From Microbulbifer sediminum (GTDB taxonomy: Bacteria > Pseudomonadota > Gammaproteobacteria > Pseudomonadales > Cellvibrionaceae): a stretch of DNA of 64,000 bases. This document shows positions 1-9,045 of this stretch, one piece after another. The stretch spans positions 186,001 through 250,000 of the forward strand of contig NZ_JAJSAP010000002.1 in NCBI RefSeq assembly GCF_021729035.1, read 5' to 3'. The position numbers and the translations under genes are program-made. Below the pieces are notes generated by a model, which saw only the letters and a list, made by a program, of their open reading frames with translations, did not search any database and was not told the origin of the DNA. Positions within the stretch are counted from its first letter, which is position 1. The number at the start of each line of letters is the position of its first letter.

Positions 1-1
1 G

Positions 2-85
2 GATTATGGCGGTGGCGGATGCCCGGTCATCAGTCATATGAATAGTGCTGGCGGCTATTATCAGCCTATTGATTTTGCGCAGTAG
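2..85 (+). CDS. Possible 3' end of an unknown gene (partial)
   Basis: The frame opened by base 2 reads 27 residues and ends at a TAG at 83-85. The residues include a run of glycines after Asp-Tyr, then Cys-Pro, and end in Pro-Ile-Asp-Phe-Ala-Gln. The composition looks like protein rather than random translation, but the piece is too short to assign a family. It could be the C-terminus of a gene entering from the left. The alternative is that this is simply the intergenic region upstream of etfB. Confidence 0.3.
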   Translation, partial: DYGGGGCPVISHMNSAGGYYQPIDFAQ

Positions 86-106
86 AAGGCTCAACATACA
101 CCGCGT

Positions 107-122
107 TCAAACAACTGTTTGA
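107..122. promoter_or_regulatory. PsrA-like operator upstream of etfBA
   Basis: TCAAACAACTGTTTGA is a perfect inverted repeat with 7-base arms and a 2-base spacer, about 75 bases before the etfB start. PsrA, the TetR-family repressor of fatty-acid degradation in gammaproteobacteria, is known to bind GAAAC/GTTTC-type repeats of this form, and etfBA is a reported PsrA target in pseudomonads. A possible -35 element (TTGACC, 119-124) overlaps its right arm, which would suit repression. The match is by eye only. Confidence 0.6.
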
Positions 123-196
123 CCGAAGAATCATATTTGTTCGCGATATGACCTGTCAGTCGCGGCTCCAAAATAGATTAGCGAGACGGGATTTCC

Positions 197-946
197 ATGA
201 AAGTTCTTGTAGCTGTGAAACGCGTTGTGGACTACAACGTCAAGGTTCGCCCAAAGGCGGACGGTTCCGACGTCGATACCGCCAACGTGAAAATGTCCAT
301 CAACCCATTCTGCGAAATTGCCGTTGAAGAGGCGGTGCGCCTGAAGGAAAAGGGTGTTGTCAGCGAGATCGTTGTCGTTTCCATGGGTTCCAAGCAGTGC
401 CAGGAGCAGATCCGCACTGCTCTGGCGCTGGGCGCTGACCGTGGCATCCTGGTTGAGACCGACGAAGAACTGCAGCCCCTGGGCGTGGCCAAGTGCCTGA
501 AAGCCATCGTTGAGAAGGAAGAGCCGCAGATGGTCATCATGGGCAAACAGTCCATTGATGGCGACAACAACCAGACTGGCCAGATGCTGGGTGCGCTGAC
601 TGGCATGGCCCAGGGTACCTTTGCTTCCGAGGTGGTTGTTGAAGACGGTTCCGCCAAGGTGACCCGTGAGATTGACGGCGGCCTGCAGACCGTCGAGCTG
701 AAACTGCCGGCGATTGTCACCACCGACCTGCGCTTGAATGAGCCGCGTTATGCCTCGCTGCCGAACATCATGAAGGCGAAGAAAAAGCCGTTAGACACCA
801 CCAGCCCGGACGAGCTGGGTGTCGATATCGCCCCGCGCTTCAAGACCCTGAAGGTTGAGCCGCCGGCTGAGCGCCAGGCTGGCGTTAAGGTCGCTGACGT
901 AGCGGAACTGGTGGAGAAACTGAAGAACGAGGCGAAGGTAATCTGA
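197..946 (+). CDS. etfB: Electron transfer flavoprotein subunit beta
   Basis: Beta subunit (249 aa, usual length) of the soluble heterodimeric flavoprotein that takes electrons from acyl-CoA and related dehydrogenases and passes them to ETF-ubiquinone oxidoreductase at the membrane. The N-terminal segment with [12 protein letters not shown] is typical of the family. The glycine-rich AMP-binding region (DGDNNQTGQ, near residue 122) is present. The recognition loop that anchors to dehydrogenases ([19 protein letters not shown], about residues 179-197) is well conserved. The stop codon overlaps the etfA start by one base, so the two are translated together. An inverted repeat resembling a PsrA site lies upstream, suggesting induction by fatty acids. 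Confidence 0.97.
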   Translation: MKVLVAVKRVVDYNVKVRPKADGSDVDTANVKMSINPFCEIAVEEAVRLKEKGVVSEIVVVSMGSKQCQEQIRTALALGADRGILVETDEELQPLGVAKCLKAIVEKEEPQMVIMGKQSIDGDNNQTGQMLGALTGMAQGTFASEVVVEDGSAKVTREIDGGLQTVELKLPAIVTTDLRLNEPRYASLPNIMKAKKKPLDTTSPDELGVDIAPRFKTLKVEPPAERQAGVKVADVAELVEKLKNEAKVI

Positions 947-1875
947 TGAGCATCCTGGTTATTGCGGAACACGACAACGCCGAACTGAAGGGCGCAACCC
1001 TAAACACCATCGCCGCTGCCAAGGCGATTGGTGATGATATCCACGTACTGGTTGCCGGTGCCGATTGTGGCGCCGTTGCTGAGGCCGCCGCCAAGGTGGA
1101 AGGTGTCAGCAAGGTGCTGGTTGCCGATAATGCAGCCTATGGTCACCAGCTGGCGGAGAACGTAGCCAAGCTGGTGGCGGACCTGGGCAAGGATTACGGG
1201 CACATTCTGGCCCCGGCCACCACAACCGGCAAGAACATGCTGCCGCGTGCAGCGGCATTGCTGGATGTGCAGCCGATTTCTGACATTATCGCCGTCGAGA
1301 GCGCCGACACGTTCAAGCGCCCGATTTACGCTGGCAACGTCATCGCCACAGTACAGAGCTCCGATGCCATCAAGGTGGTATCTGTGCGTGCAACCGCGTT
1401 TGATGCGGTAGTCGCCGAGGGCGGCTCTGCTGATGTTACGGCCGTCGATATCGCTGACGATGCCGGTGTCTCCAGCTTTGTCGGGGAAGAGCTCGCGGAA
1501 TCCGACCGTCCGGACCTCACCTCTGCCAAGGTAGTGATCTCCGGTGGCCGCGGCATGCAGAACGGTGAGAACTTTGAGATGCTCTATAAGGTCGCTGACA
1601 AGCTGGGTGCCGCCGTGGGCGCCTCCCGGGCGGCTGTGGATGCCGGTTTTGTGCCCAACGACATGCAGGTGGGGCAGACCGGAAAGATCGTGGCACCTGA
1701 CCTGTACATCGCAGTCGGTATCTCCGGTGCCATCCAGCACCTGGCAGGTATGAAGGACTCCAAGATTATTGTCGCCATCAACAAGGATGAAGAGGCACCG
1801 ATCTTCTCCGTGGCGGATTACGGCCTGGTGGCTGACCTGTTTGATGCCGTACCTGAGCTGGAAACAAAGTTGTAA
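946..1875 (+). CDS. etfA: Electron transfer flavoprotein subunit alpha
   Basis: Alpha subunit (309 aa), which carries most of the FAD site. An N-terminal adenine-nucleotide-hydrolase-like domain fills roughly residues 1-190. The C-terminal FAD domain shows the family motifs [29 protein letters not shown] and [11 protein letters not shown] between about 200 and 290. It starts at an ATG overlapping the etfB stop and is followed by a strong terminator at 1905-1932, so etfBA is a two-gene transcription unit. The ETF-ubiquinone oxidoreductase gene is not in this window. Confidence 0.97.
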   Translation: MSILVIAEHDNAELKGATLNTIAAAKAIGDDIHVLVAGADCGAVAEAAAKVEGVSKVLVADNAAYGHQLAENVAKLVADLGKDYGHILAPATTTGKNMLPRAAALLDVQPISDIIAVESADTFKRPIYAGNVIATVQSSDAIKVVSVRATAFDAVVAEGGSADVTAVDIADDAGVSSFVGEELAESDRPDLTSAKVVISGGRGMQNGENFEMLYKVADKLGAAVGASRAAVDAGFVPNDMQVGQTGKIVAPDLYIAVGISGAIQHLAGMKDSKIIVAINKDEEAPIFSVADYGLVADLFDAVPELETKL

Positions 1876-1904
1876 CTTCCACTTAATAGACTGTCCGGCA
1901 TTCG

Positions 1905-1932
1905 GAAGGCGGCCCCTGGCCGCCTTCTTTTT
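1905..1932 (+). terminator. Intrinsic terminator after etfBA
   Basis: GAAGGCGGCC (1905-1914) and GGCCGCCTTC (1918-1927) form a perfect 10-base-pair stem with a 3-base loop, followed directly by TTTTT. It lies 30 bases after the etfA stop and separates etfBA from the type II secretion operon. Confidence 0.9.
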
Positions 1933-2101
1933 ACCTGGGAGGTGACCCGGACGGATTAGCTGTTGCAAGCTCGATGCCTGTGGGTACAGGAAGTAATCGG
2001 CGCCAATCAGGGAACATTGCCTTTCTGGGTGTGACGAAAGACAATAGGCGTCAATAATAGATAAGCTCCGTCGATCTCGTTATTGACTCACAGGGTGTTT
2101 C

Positions 2102-2800
2102 ATGACCGCAGTTTCTCGTGTGTTCAGCGCATTTCGCGACCGTTTCGCGCACGCTGAGGGCCGCAAACCGTTTCCTCGAAGCACTGCGGCCTCCGCAGCT
2201 GTTGCCGCTGGCTGGTTGCTGCTCAATGCGACCGCTTACGGTGCGTTGATTATTCCCTCTTCACCGGAAGAGTCCCTTCTTGCTCCCCGCCAGGCCGCCC
2301 CTTCGACCGTGGCCCGTACCACGCGCCTGCCGGCTACGCAATTTTTCGGCGATGCCGCTGTTGAGCAGGGCCGGGAGGAGCCGGACCTGGATCTCGCCAA
2401 TATTCCCATTACCCAGTTGAACCTGGTCCTGTCTGGTGTCCTGGACAGCAGCCGTAAAGAGCGGGCCAGTGCCCTGGTGGCCGAGCGGGGCAAACCCGCT
2501 GAACGGGTGTATGTGGGGGACGCGTTGCCCGGTGGGGCCAAGTTGCACTCGGTGGCTGTTGATCATATTGTGCTGCAAAGGGGGGGGCAGATGGAAAAGC
2601 TGACCTATCCCGACGTGGATGGCCAGCCCAGCGTTTCCCGGCGCAACTATGCAACCGGCTCTGCCAGAGCCTCCAGTGCGTCGGTACGCTCCCGCGGCAG
2701 TGTGAATAATGCCGATCAGAGTCGCGCATCGGTGCGCGAGCGTCTGGAAGAGCTGCGGCGACTCGCAAAAGAGCGCCGGGCGGAACGCCAGTCCCAGTAG
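2102..2800 (+). CDS. gspC: Type II secretion system inner-membrane protein GspC, short form
   Basis: GspC links the inner-membrane platform to the secretin GspD in the periplasm. At 232 aa it is shorter than PDZ-bearing GspC proteins. Visible parts are a cytoplasmic N-terminus, one membrane segment (about residues 29-50), and the homology region (about 105-170, starting LNLVLSGVLDSS). The C-terminal tail is Ser/Arg-rich, then a charged, probably helical segment (RERLEELRRLAKERRAERQ). No PDZ domain can be recognised. It opens the gsp operon, 61 bases before gspD. Confidence 0.85.
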   Translation: MTAVSRVFSAFRDRFAHAEGRKPFPRSTAASAAVAAGWLLLNATAYGALIIPSSPEESLLAPRQAAPSTVARTTRLPATQFFGDAAVEQGREEPDLDLANIPITQLNLVLSGVLDSSRKERASALVAERGKPAERVYVGDALPGGAKLHSVAVDHIVLQRGGQMEKLTYPDVDGQPSVSRRNYATGSARASSASVRSRGSVNNADQSRASVRERLEELRRLAKERRAERQSQ

Positions 2801-2861
2801 GATCGATTACAACAAAAAGATTTTTTGCATCACGGCATCTCAGATAAGAGTCAGTTAATCA

Positions 2862-4841
2862 ATGATCAGGATGTTTTACCGGCGGCTGCTAGTCGCATGC
2901 TCAGCAGTATTGCTGGCAACGTCAGTCATGGCCCAGTCCCCGGAACGAGTCACCCTGTCTCTCGACAACGCAGACATCCGCGACCTGATCAACTGGGCTG
3001 CCGACTTTACCGGCAAGAACATCATCGTTCACCCGAACGTCAAGGGTAAAGTAACCGTGGTCGCGGGTGATCCCATGACCCATGAAGAGGCCTTTGACGT
3101 TTTCATGTCGGTCCTGCAGGTCAATGGCTTCAGCCTGGTGGAGCAGGGCGGAACCTGGAAAGTCGTGCCGGATGCCCTGGCCAAGCAGCAGGCCATTCCC
3201 GTGACCGACGACAGCTCGCGCGCACCGGCGGAATCGCTGGTGGTGCGAACCGTGAGGGTGGAGAACATCTCGGCCACCCAGCTCATCGCCATGCTGCGTC
3301 CGCTGATTCCCCAGACCGGACACCTGGCCGCCTATTCCGATACCAACACCCTGATCATTGCCGACCGGGCCGCGAATATCGACCAGATTGTGCGACTGGT
3401 GCGCCAGCTGGACCGCGCCGGCGCCATTGATATCGAGTTGGTACCACTGCAGTTCGCCTCTGCCAAGGAGATCAAGCAGGTACTGAGCGAGCTGCTGCAA
3501 TCCGGTGGCAAACAGGCGAACGAGGCTCACCCCCTGCGTATCGCGGTGGACGAGCGTTCCAATTCGGTACTGCTCACCGGTGATCCAGTGACCCGTCAGC
3601 AGCTCAAGAATGTGATCATGCGGCTCGACCAGCCGCTGGAGGGCGACGGCAATACGGCGGTGGTTTACGTGCAGTATGCGAAGGCCGCCGACCTGAAGCC
3701 GATCCTCGAGGGCATGAGCGGCAGTATCCAGAAGACCGAGAAGGATCAGCAGGCCGCTGATGTGGAAGTGAGCATCCAGGTCAACGAGTCCCTCAACTCC
3801 CTTGTCCTGACCGCGCCGCCGGCACTGCTGGAAACCATGAAGGGTGTGATTGCCAAACTGGATGTTCGCCGTGCACAGGTGCTTATTGAGGCGATAATCG
3901 TCGAGGTGACCCAGGGTACCGGCAACGATCTGGGGATTCGCTGGATTGCCGGCGCCGGCGACAACGCGGTGGCGGGGTTCCGCAACAACGCCGCACGTTC
4001 CGACGTACTCGATGACGATGGCAATGTCATCAGTGAGGATTTCAACCCGTTCTCGCTCGACCCCGCCAGCCTGCTCGTTCCCGGGGCTCTTAACCTCGGG
4101 TACCTGAGCGGCACCGATATCCGGGTCGCCATCAATGCCATCGCTACAGAGAACAATGCCAACATCCTGTCCACGCCAACCATCATGGCACTCGACAACG
4201 AGGAAGCCGAAATCCTGGTGGGCCAGAATGTGCCGTTTATTACCGGCGAACAGCTTCTGTCCGGCAGTAATAACGATCCTTTCACCACCATCCAGCGCCA
4301 GGACATCGGTACCACCCTCAAGGTGACGCCGCGGGTAAATAACAACAATTCGGTCACCCTGGACATCGAGCAGACCGTCGAAAATGTGCTGCCCACCAGC
4401 GAGGGGGCCGCAGACATCGTGACCAGCAAACGGGAAATTCGCACCCGCGTGCTGATCGATGATGGTGCCATGCTCGTGCTCGGGGGGCTGATCGAGGACC
4501 AGGTGACGGAAACCAAAGAAAAAGTGCCGCTCCTGGGCGATATCCCTGGTATCGGGCGACTGTTCCGGTCGAGCTTCAAGGATGTTACCAAGACCAACCT
4601 GATGGTCTTCCTGCGGCCGCGGATCCTTACCACCCGCCGGGCCGGGTATGAGGAGACCCGCAAGCGCTATCTTGACCTGCAGCGCAAGCAACTGCGTATC
4701 AAGGACGACACCAGCTACATCTGGGACTGGCACCGGGGTGACGTGCTGCCCGACCTGCTACCACCGTCGGGATCATACGATGACGACGATGGCGCGCCGA
4801 TCCAGGTGCTGGAAGCTGAAGAGTCAGAGGCCCCGAAATGA
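2862..4841 (+). CDS. gspD: Type II secretion system secretin GspD
   Basis: Outer-membrane secretin (659 aa) through which folded exoproteins leave the periplasm. A signal peptide ends near residue 24 (VMAQ). The N0 domain follows (VTLSLDNADIRDLINWAADF), then three repeated N1-N3 domains to about residue 330, and the secretin domain, with its signature VPLLGDIPGIGRLF at about 555-568. The tail after the barrel is acidic (DDDDG). No pilotin gene (gspS) is nearby. The stop overlaps the gspE start by four bases, consistent with translational coupling. Confidence 0.96.
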   Translation: MIRMFYRRLLVACSAVLLATSVMAQSPERVTLSLDNADIRDLINWAADFTGKNIIVHPNVKGKVTVVAGDPMTHEEAFDVFMSVLQVNGFSLVEQGGTWKVVPDALAKQQAIPVTDDSSRAPAESLVVRTVRVENISATQLIAMLRPLIPQTGHLAAYSDTNTLIIADRAANIDQIVRLVRQLDRAGAIDIELVPLQFASAKEIKQVLSELLQSGGKQANEAHPLRIAVDERSNSVLLTGDPVTRQQLKNVIMRLDQPLEGDGNTAVVYVQYAKAADLKPILEGMSGSIQKTEKDQQAADVEVSIQVNESLNSLVLTAPPALLETMKGVIAKLDVRRAQVLIEAIIVEVTQGTGNDLGIRWIAGAGDNAVAGFRNNAARSDVLDDDGNVISEDFNPFSLDPASLLVPGALNLGYLSGTDIRVAINAIATENNANILSTPTIMALDNEEAEILVGQNVPFITGEQLLSGSNNDPFTTIQRQDIGTTLKVTPRVNNNNSVTLDIEQTVENVLPTSEGAADIVTSKREIRTRVLIDDGAMLVLGGLIEDQVTETKEKVPLLGDIPGIGRLFRSSFKDVTKTNLMVFLRPRILTTRRAGYEETRKRYLDLQRKQLRIKDDTSYIWDWHRGDVLPDLLPPSGSYDDDDGAPIQVLEAEESEAPK

Positions 4842-6334
4842 CGGCCGATCCGGTACCTGGGGCAGTGTCTTCCCGGCGCCTTCCCTATGCCTTTGCCAAA
4901 CGCCACCGGGTGCTGCTGGTGGAGGCCGGGGGTGAGCCCCGCTGCCAGTACGTGGCGCCGCTCAACCCCAACGTGCTCGCTGAGGTCCAGCGCCTGACCG
5001 GTGCCGAACTGGATATCGAAGCCGTTGCGGAGAGTGATTTCCAGACTGCCCTGCAGCAACTTTATGAAAACCGCGAGGGGGGGAACCTGGCAGACGTGGA
5101 GGGTCTGGGTGATGAGCTGGACCTGGCCGCCGTGGTGGATGCGCTCCCGGAGACCGAAGACCTGCTGGAACAGGAAGACGATGCGCCCATCGTCAAGCTG
5201 ATCAATGCCATTTTTGCCGAGTCCCTCAAGCAGGGGGCCTCGGACATTCACATCGAGACGTTCGAGAAGCGCCTGGTGGTGCGCTTTCGCGTGGACGGTG
5301 TTTTGCGTGAGGTACTTGAGCCCCGCCGCGGACTGGCACCGCTGCTGGTGTCACGGATCAAGGTGATGGCGAAGTTGGATATCGCGGAAAAGCGAGTTCC
5401 CCAGGATGGCCGGATTTCGCTGTTGATGGCTGGTCGGGAGGTGGACGTGCGCGTCTCAACCATGCCCTCCAGTGCCGGTGAGCGTGTGGTGATGCGCCTT
5501 CTGGATAAGCAGGCCGGCAAGATGGACCTGCGCCAGCTGGGTATGGCGGACCATGACCTCAGGGTAATGACAGAATTGCTCGGGCGCCCCCACGGTATCC
5601 TGCTGGTGACGGGGCCGACCGGTTCGGGCAAAACCACGACACTGTATGCCGGTCTCGGCAGCATCAACAATCGGGAAAAAAATATCCTCACGGTGGAGGA
5701 TCCCGTCGAATATAACCTCGAGGGGGTGGGGCAGACCCAGGTCAACACCAAGGCCGACATGACTTTCGCCCGGGGCTTGCGGGCGATTCTGCGCCAGGAC
5801 CCGGATGTGGTCATGGTCGGGGAGATTCGCGACCTGGAGACCATGCAGATCGCCATCCAGGCCAGTCTTACCGGACACCTGGTGCTGTCCACCCTGCATA
5901 CCAACACGGCCCTGGGTGCGGTGACGCGCCTGGTGGACATGGGCATCGAGCCTTTCCTGCTGTCGTCGAGCCTGATAGGCGTGCTGGCGCAGCGGCTGGT
6001 GCGGGTGCTGTGCCACGAATGCCGGGAGGCGCATCCTGCCGATCCCACTGAGCGCCGCATGCTCGGTCTCGAGGACAGCGGTGAGACCCTTATTTACCGC
6101 TCCCGGGGTTGTGAATCCTGTAACCACAGCGGTTATACCGGCCGGGTCGGCATCTATGAACTGGTGCCGGTCAACGAGACCATGCGCCAGCTGATTCATG
6201 ATCGCGCCTCCGAGAGCAAGCTGGTCGCAGAGGCCCGCAAGGTGGCCCCCAGTATTCGTGAAGACGGAATCGCGAAAGTACTGAATGGCGTGACTTCCCT
6301 GGAAGAAGTCCTGCGGGTTACCCAGGAGTCCTGA
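4838..6334 (+). CDS. gspE: Type II secretion ATPase GspE
   Basis: Cytoplasmic hexameric ATPase (498 aa) that powers pseudopilus assembly. Walker A (GPTGSGKTT) begins near residue 259. The Walker B/Asp box region (LRQDPDVVMVGEIRD) follows. The zinc-binding tetracysteine motif typical of GspE is complete: C392-x2-C and C425-x2-C. The N-terminal domain that binds the cytoplasmic part of GspL is present though short. The gene overlaps gspD by 4 bases and is followed after 2 bases by gspF. Confidence 0.97.
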   Translation: MTADPVPGAVSSRRLPYAFAKRHRVLLVEAGGEPRCQYVAPLNPNVLAEVQRLTGAELDIEAVAESDFQTALQQLYENREGGNLADVEGLGDELDLAAVVDALPETEDLLEQEDDAPIVKLINAIFAESLKQGASDIHIETFEKRLVVRFRVDGVLREVLEPRRGLAPLLVSRIKVMAKLDIAEKRVPQDGRISLLMAGREVDVRVSTMPSSAGERVVMRLLDKQAGKMDLRQLGMADHDLRVMTELLGRPHGILLVTGPTGSGKTTTLYAGLGSINNREKNILTVEDPVEYNLEGVGQTQVNTKADMTFARGLRAILRQDPDVVMVGEIRDLETMQIAIQASLTGHLVLSTLHTNTALGAVTRLVDMGIEPFLLSSSLIGVLAQRLVRVLCHECREAHPADPTERRMLGLEDSGETLIYRSRGCESCNHSGYTGRVGIYELVPVNETMRQLIHDRASESKLVAEARKVAPSIREDGIAKVLNGVTSLEEVLRVTQES

Positions 6335-6336
6335 TC

Positions 6337-7554
6337 GTGGCTGCTTTCCAGTTTACCGCCCTGACTGACTCCGGCCGCAAGAACCGCGGTACCCTGGAGG
6401 CCGACAGCGCTCGTGCCGCGCGGCAGCAATTACGCGCTCGCGGGCTTGTGCCTCTCGAGGTAGAGCCGGCCACAGGGGGGGAGGAAAGTCGTTCTGGTGG
6501 GCTATTGGTGGGAAGCCCCGGCCTGAGCGTGAAGCATCTGGCGCTGCTGACCCGGCAGCTGGCGACTCTGCTCCGGGCTGGCATCCCGCTGGAGGAATCA
6601 CTCGGGGCCATTGCCAACCAGACCCGCAACCACAAGATCCGTCGCATTGTACTGGCCGTGCGCGGCAAAGTGCTCGAAGGCCATAGCTTTGCCCAGGCAC
6701 TGGGCAGCTTTCCGCGCGCCTTTCCGGGACTCTACCGGGCTACCGTTGAAGCGGGTGAGCATTCCGGGCACCTGGATTCAGTCCTGGAGCGGCTGGGGGA
6801 TTACACGGAAAACCAGCAGAAATTTCGCCAGAAGGTCCAGCTGGCACTGATTTACCCGATTGTGCTGGTGTTTATCTGCGTACTGGTGGTCACCGGCCTG
6901 ATGGTGTACGTGGTACCGGATGTGATCGAGGTATTTACCGGTACCGGCCAGGCACTACCGTTGCCGACCAGAATCCTGGTCGCCATGAGCGATTTCATTT
7001 CCGCCTGGGGCTGGCTGGTGCCGCCCGCGATCGCGGTGCTGGTTGGCGCGGTCATCGCGCTGCTGCGCCGACCGTCTGTCCGCTATTGCTTCCATCACCG
7101 CTTGCTGGAGATGCCGCTGATCGGTTGGCTGGTGCGGGGCAGCCAGAGTGCACGCTATGTTGGCACGCTGGCCATCCTGACCGGAAGTAGTGTGCCCCTG
7201 GTGCAGGCCATGGGCATCGCCAGCGGTGTGATGTCAAACGAATACCTGAAGGAGCGGCTTAAAACCGCACAGAAGTCTGTCCGCGAGGGCGGTAGCCTGC
7301 GGCGGGCGCTGGAGGACGTCGAGTACTTCCCGCCGATGATGGTATACATGATCGCCAGCGGGGAGTCATCCGGCACCCTGGACGAGATGCTGGGCAGGGC
7401 CGCCGAGTCGCAGGAGCAGGACCTGCAGGGCGCGGTGACGGCCTTTGTGAGCCTGTTCGAGCCCGCCATGCTGCTGGTCATGGCCGGGATAGTCCTGTTT
7501 ATTGTCATGGCCATCATGATGCCGATCATGAGCATGAACCAGATGGTGGTATAA
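6337..7554 (+). CDS. gspF: Type II secretion inner-membrane protein GspF
   Basis: Polytopic platform protein (405 aa, standard length) that lies between GspE and the pseudopilus. It has two cytoplasmic T2SSF repeats (about 70-190 and 272-390) and three membrane segments, including LALIYPIVLVFICVLVVTGL and the C-terminal MLLVMAGIVLFIVMAIMM. The start is a GTG two bases after the gspE stop; the N-terminus AAFQFTALTDSGRKNRGT matches the usual GspF beginning, which supports this start. Confidence 0.96.
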   Translation: MAAFQFTALTDSGRKNRGTLEADSARAARQQLRARGLVPLEVEPATGGEESRSGGLLVGSPGLSVKHLALLTRQLATLLRAGIPLEESLGAIANQTRNHKIRRIVLAVRGKVLEGHSFAQALGSFPRAFPGLYRATVEAGEHSGHLDSVLERLGDYTENQQKFRQKVQLALIYPIVLVFICVLVVTGLMVYVVPDVIEVFTGTGQALPLPTRILVAMSDFISAWGWLVPPAIAVLVGAVIALLRRPSVRYCFHHRLLEMPLIGWLVRGSQSARYVGTLAILTGSSVPLVQAMGIASGVMSNEYLKERLKTAQKSVREGGSLRRALEDVEYFPPMMVYMIASGESSGTLDEMLGRAAESQEQDLQGAVTAFVSLFEPAMLLVMAGIVLFIVMAIMMPIMSMNQMVV

Positions 7555-7613
7555 AGGCTGGGCGACAGCCGGGAAGGTCCCGCATCCAGCCTGGAATCAA
7601 GAGGGTAGAGACG

Positions 7614-8042
7614 ATGAAGACAATGAGTAAGAGTGGCGGTTTTACGCTGATTGAGATCATGGTGGTGATTGTGATCCTGGGTGTCCTCGGTGCCCTGGTG
7701 GTACCGAATATCATGGGTCGCACTGGCGAGGCCCGTGTGAAGGCGGCGGTTACCGACCTGCGTGCCATCGAGACTGCGCTCGATATGTACCGCATGGACA
7801 ATTTTGTTTATCCCAGTTCCGAGCAGGGACTGCAGGCCCTGGTCAGCAAGCCCTCTGGCTTCCCGGAAGCCAAGAACTGGACCCAGCCCTACCTCAAGCG
7901 CGAAGCCAAGGACCCGTGGGGTAACGAGTACCAGTACATCAGTCCCGGTACCGAGGGCCCCTATGATCTCTACAGCCTGGGCGCCGACGGCAAGCCGGGC
8001 GGGGAAGGGGAAGCCTCGGATATCTTCGTGAACGAACTCTGA
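7614..8042 (+). CDS. gspG: Major pseudopilin GspG
   Basis: Main subunit of the T2SS pseudopilus (142 aa). The prepilin site is G/FTLIE with Glu at +5, followed by the hydrophobic helix IMVVIVILGVLGALVVPNIM. The C-terminal region (GNEYQY, YDLYSLGADGKPGGEGEASDI) matches the calcium-binding loop of GspG proteins. Cleavage and methylation need a prepilin peptidase (GspO/PilD), which is not in this window. A second in-frame ATG three codons downstream is an alternative start. Confidence 0.97.
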   Translation: MKTMSKSGGFTLIEIMVVIVILGVLGALVVPNIMGRTGEARVKAAVTDLRAIETALDMYRMDNFVYPSSEQGLQALVSKPSGFPEAKNWTQPYLKREAKDPWGNEYQYISPGTEGPYDLYSLGADGKPGGEGEASDIFVNEL

Positions 8043-8060
8043 CGTCGATCCCCGACCGGT

Positions 8061-8630
8061 ATGGGAGCCCCGCCTGGCCGCTGTCGCGGCTTTACGCTGA
8101 TCGAACTGCTGGTGGTAATAGTGATTATTGCCACCCTTGCCGGCATGGCGGTTATTTCGCTCGGCAGTGCGGGGCACAGGATCTGGACCGGCGAAACCCA
8201 GCGACTGGCCAATGTGTTGCGCCTGGTCGCAGACCGCGCGGTGATCGATAAGGCCCATTACGGTGTCCGCGTGGAGCGGGACAAGTATGCAGTGGTTCGT
8301 TTCGAGCCCGGGACCATGCGCTGGGAGAGCCCGGCAGCAGGGCAGTCTTCCGCCAGTCGTTTTGCCGAACATGTGTTGCCGGGGAATGTGCGCCTGGAGG
8401 TGCTGGAGCAGGCAGAGCTGCCCGGCGCAGAGGACTCTGTTTTTACGCCCGCTGGGGACGAGGGGGATAAGGCCCAGCCGCCCCAGTTTGTGGCGCTCTC
8501 CAGTGGAGAGGTGTTACCGGTGGCACTCGCGGTAATCCTGGTGGAGAACGGCGATTACGTCCGCACGGCAAAAATTTCCTATAGCAGCCTCAATGGCCTC
8601 GAACTGCAGTGGCAGGCCGATGATATTTGA
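8061..8630 (+). CDS. gspH: Minor pseudopilin GspH
   Basis: Minor pseudopilin of 189 aa. The leader MGAPPGRCRG is followed by FTLIELLVVIVIIATLAGM, with Glu at +5 after the predicted cleavage site. The globular region (about 40-189) has the GspH-like pattern of strands, and the spacing within the operon fits. Its end overlaps the gspI start by 11 bases. Confidence 0.92.
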   Translation: MGAPPGRCRGFTLIELLVVIVIIATLAGMAVISLGSAGHRIWTGETQRLANVLRLVADRAVIDKAHYGVRVERDKYAVVRFEPGTMRWESPAAGQSSASRFAEHVLPGNVRLEVLEQAELPGAEDSVFTPAGDEGDKAQPPQFVALSSGEVLPVALAVILVENGDYVRTAKISYSSLNGLELQWQADDI

Positions 8631-9045
8631 GCGAGGTCACCCCGAGCGGGGCTTTACCCTGGTAGAAGTCCTGGTGGCACTGGTCATTTTTGGGGTAATT
8701 GCCGCCAGTGTTCTCAAGACCATGCAGGATAGCGTACGGCACCAGGCCTTGATGGAGGAGCGCCTGGCAGCCAGTTGGGTGGCGCAGCAGGCATTGGCAG
8801 AAATCCGTCTCCGGGATGACTGGCCGCCCCTGGGGGAGCAGACCGAGCGTGTGCCGCAGGGCGCCCGTGAGTGGCGGGTTACCGCCCGTGTGGAAAGCAC
8901 CAGTGAAGAGCGCCTCCGCCATATCATTATTGAAGTCGCCGCAGCTGGCAGCGAGACCCCGAGCCTGACGCTGGATGCGTGGGTGGCCGGCGACGCGAGC
9001 ACGACTGGCCGCGTGAAAAGCCCTGCGGGCGGGGGGCGCCAGTAA
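8620..9045 (+). CDS. gspI: Minor pseudopilin GspI
   Basis: Minor pseudopilin (141 aa) expected to form the pseudopilus tip with GspJ and GspK. I chose the ATG at 8620 because it leaves a short normal leader (MIFERGHPERG) before FTLVEVLVALVIFGVI. The upstream ATG at 8593 would give an unusually long leader embedded in gspH. Glu at +5 is present. The stop codon shares one base with the gspJ start. Confidence 0.93.
   Translation: MIFERGHPERGFTLVEVLVALVIFGVIAASVLKTMQDSVRHQALMEERLAASWVAQQALAEIRLRDDWPPLGEQTERVPQGAREWRVTARVESTSEERLRHIIIEVAAAGSETPSLTLDAWVAGDASTTGRVKSPAGGGRQ

Noticed and set aside
2922..4733. A 603-codon open frame on the minus strand
   Set aside because: It is antisense to gspD, which has clear family motifs; the opposite frame has no recognisable domain and results from GC-rich codon usage.
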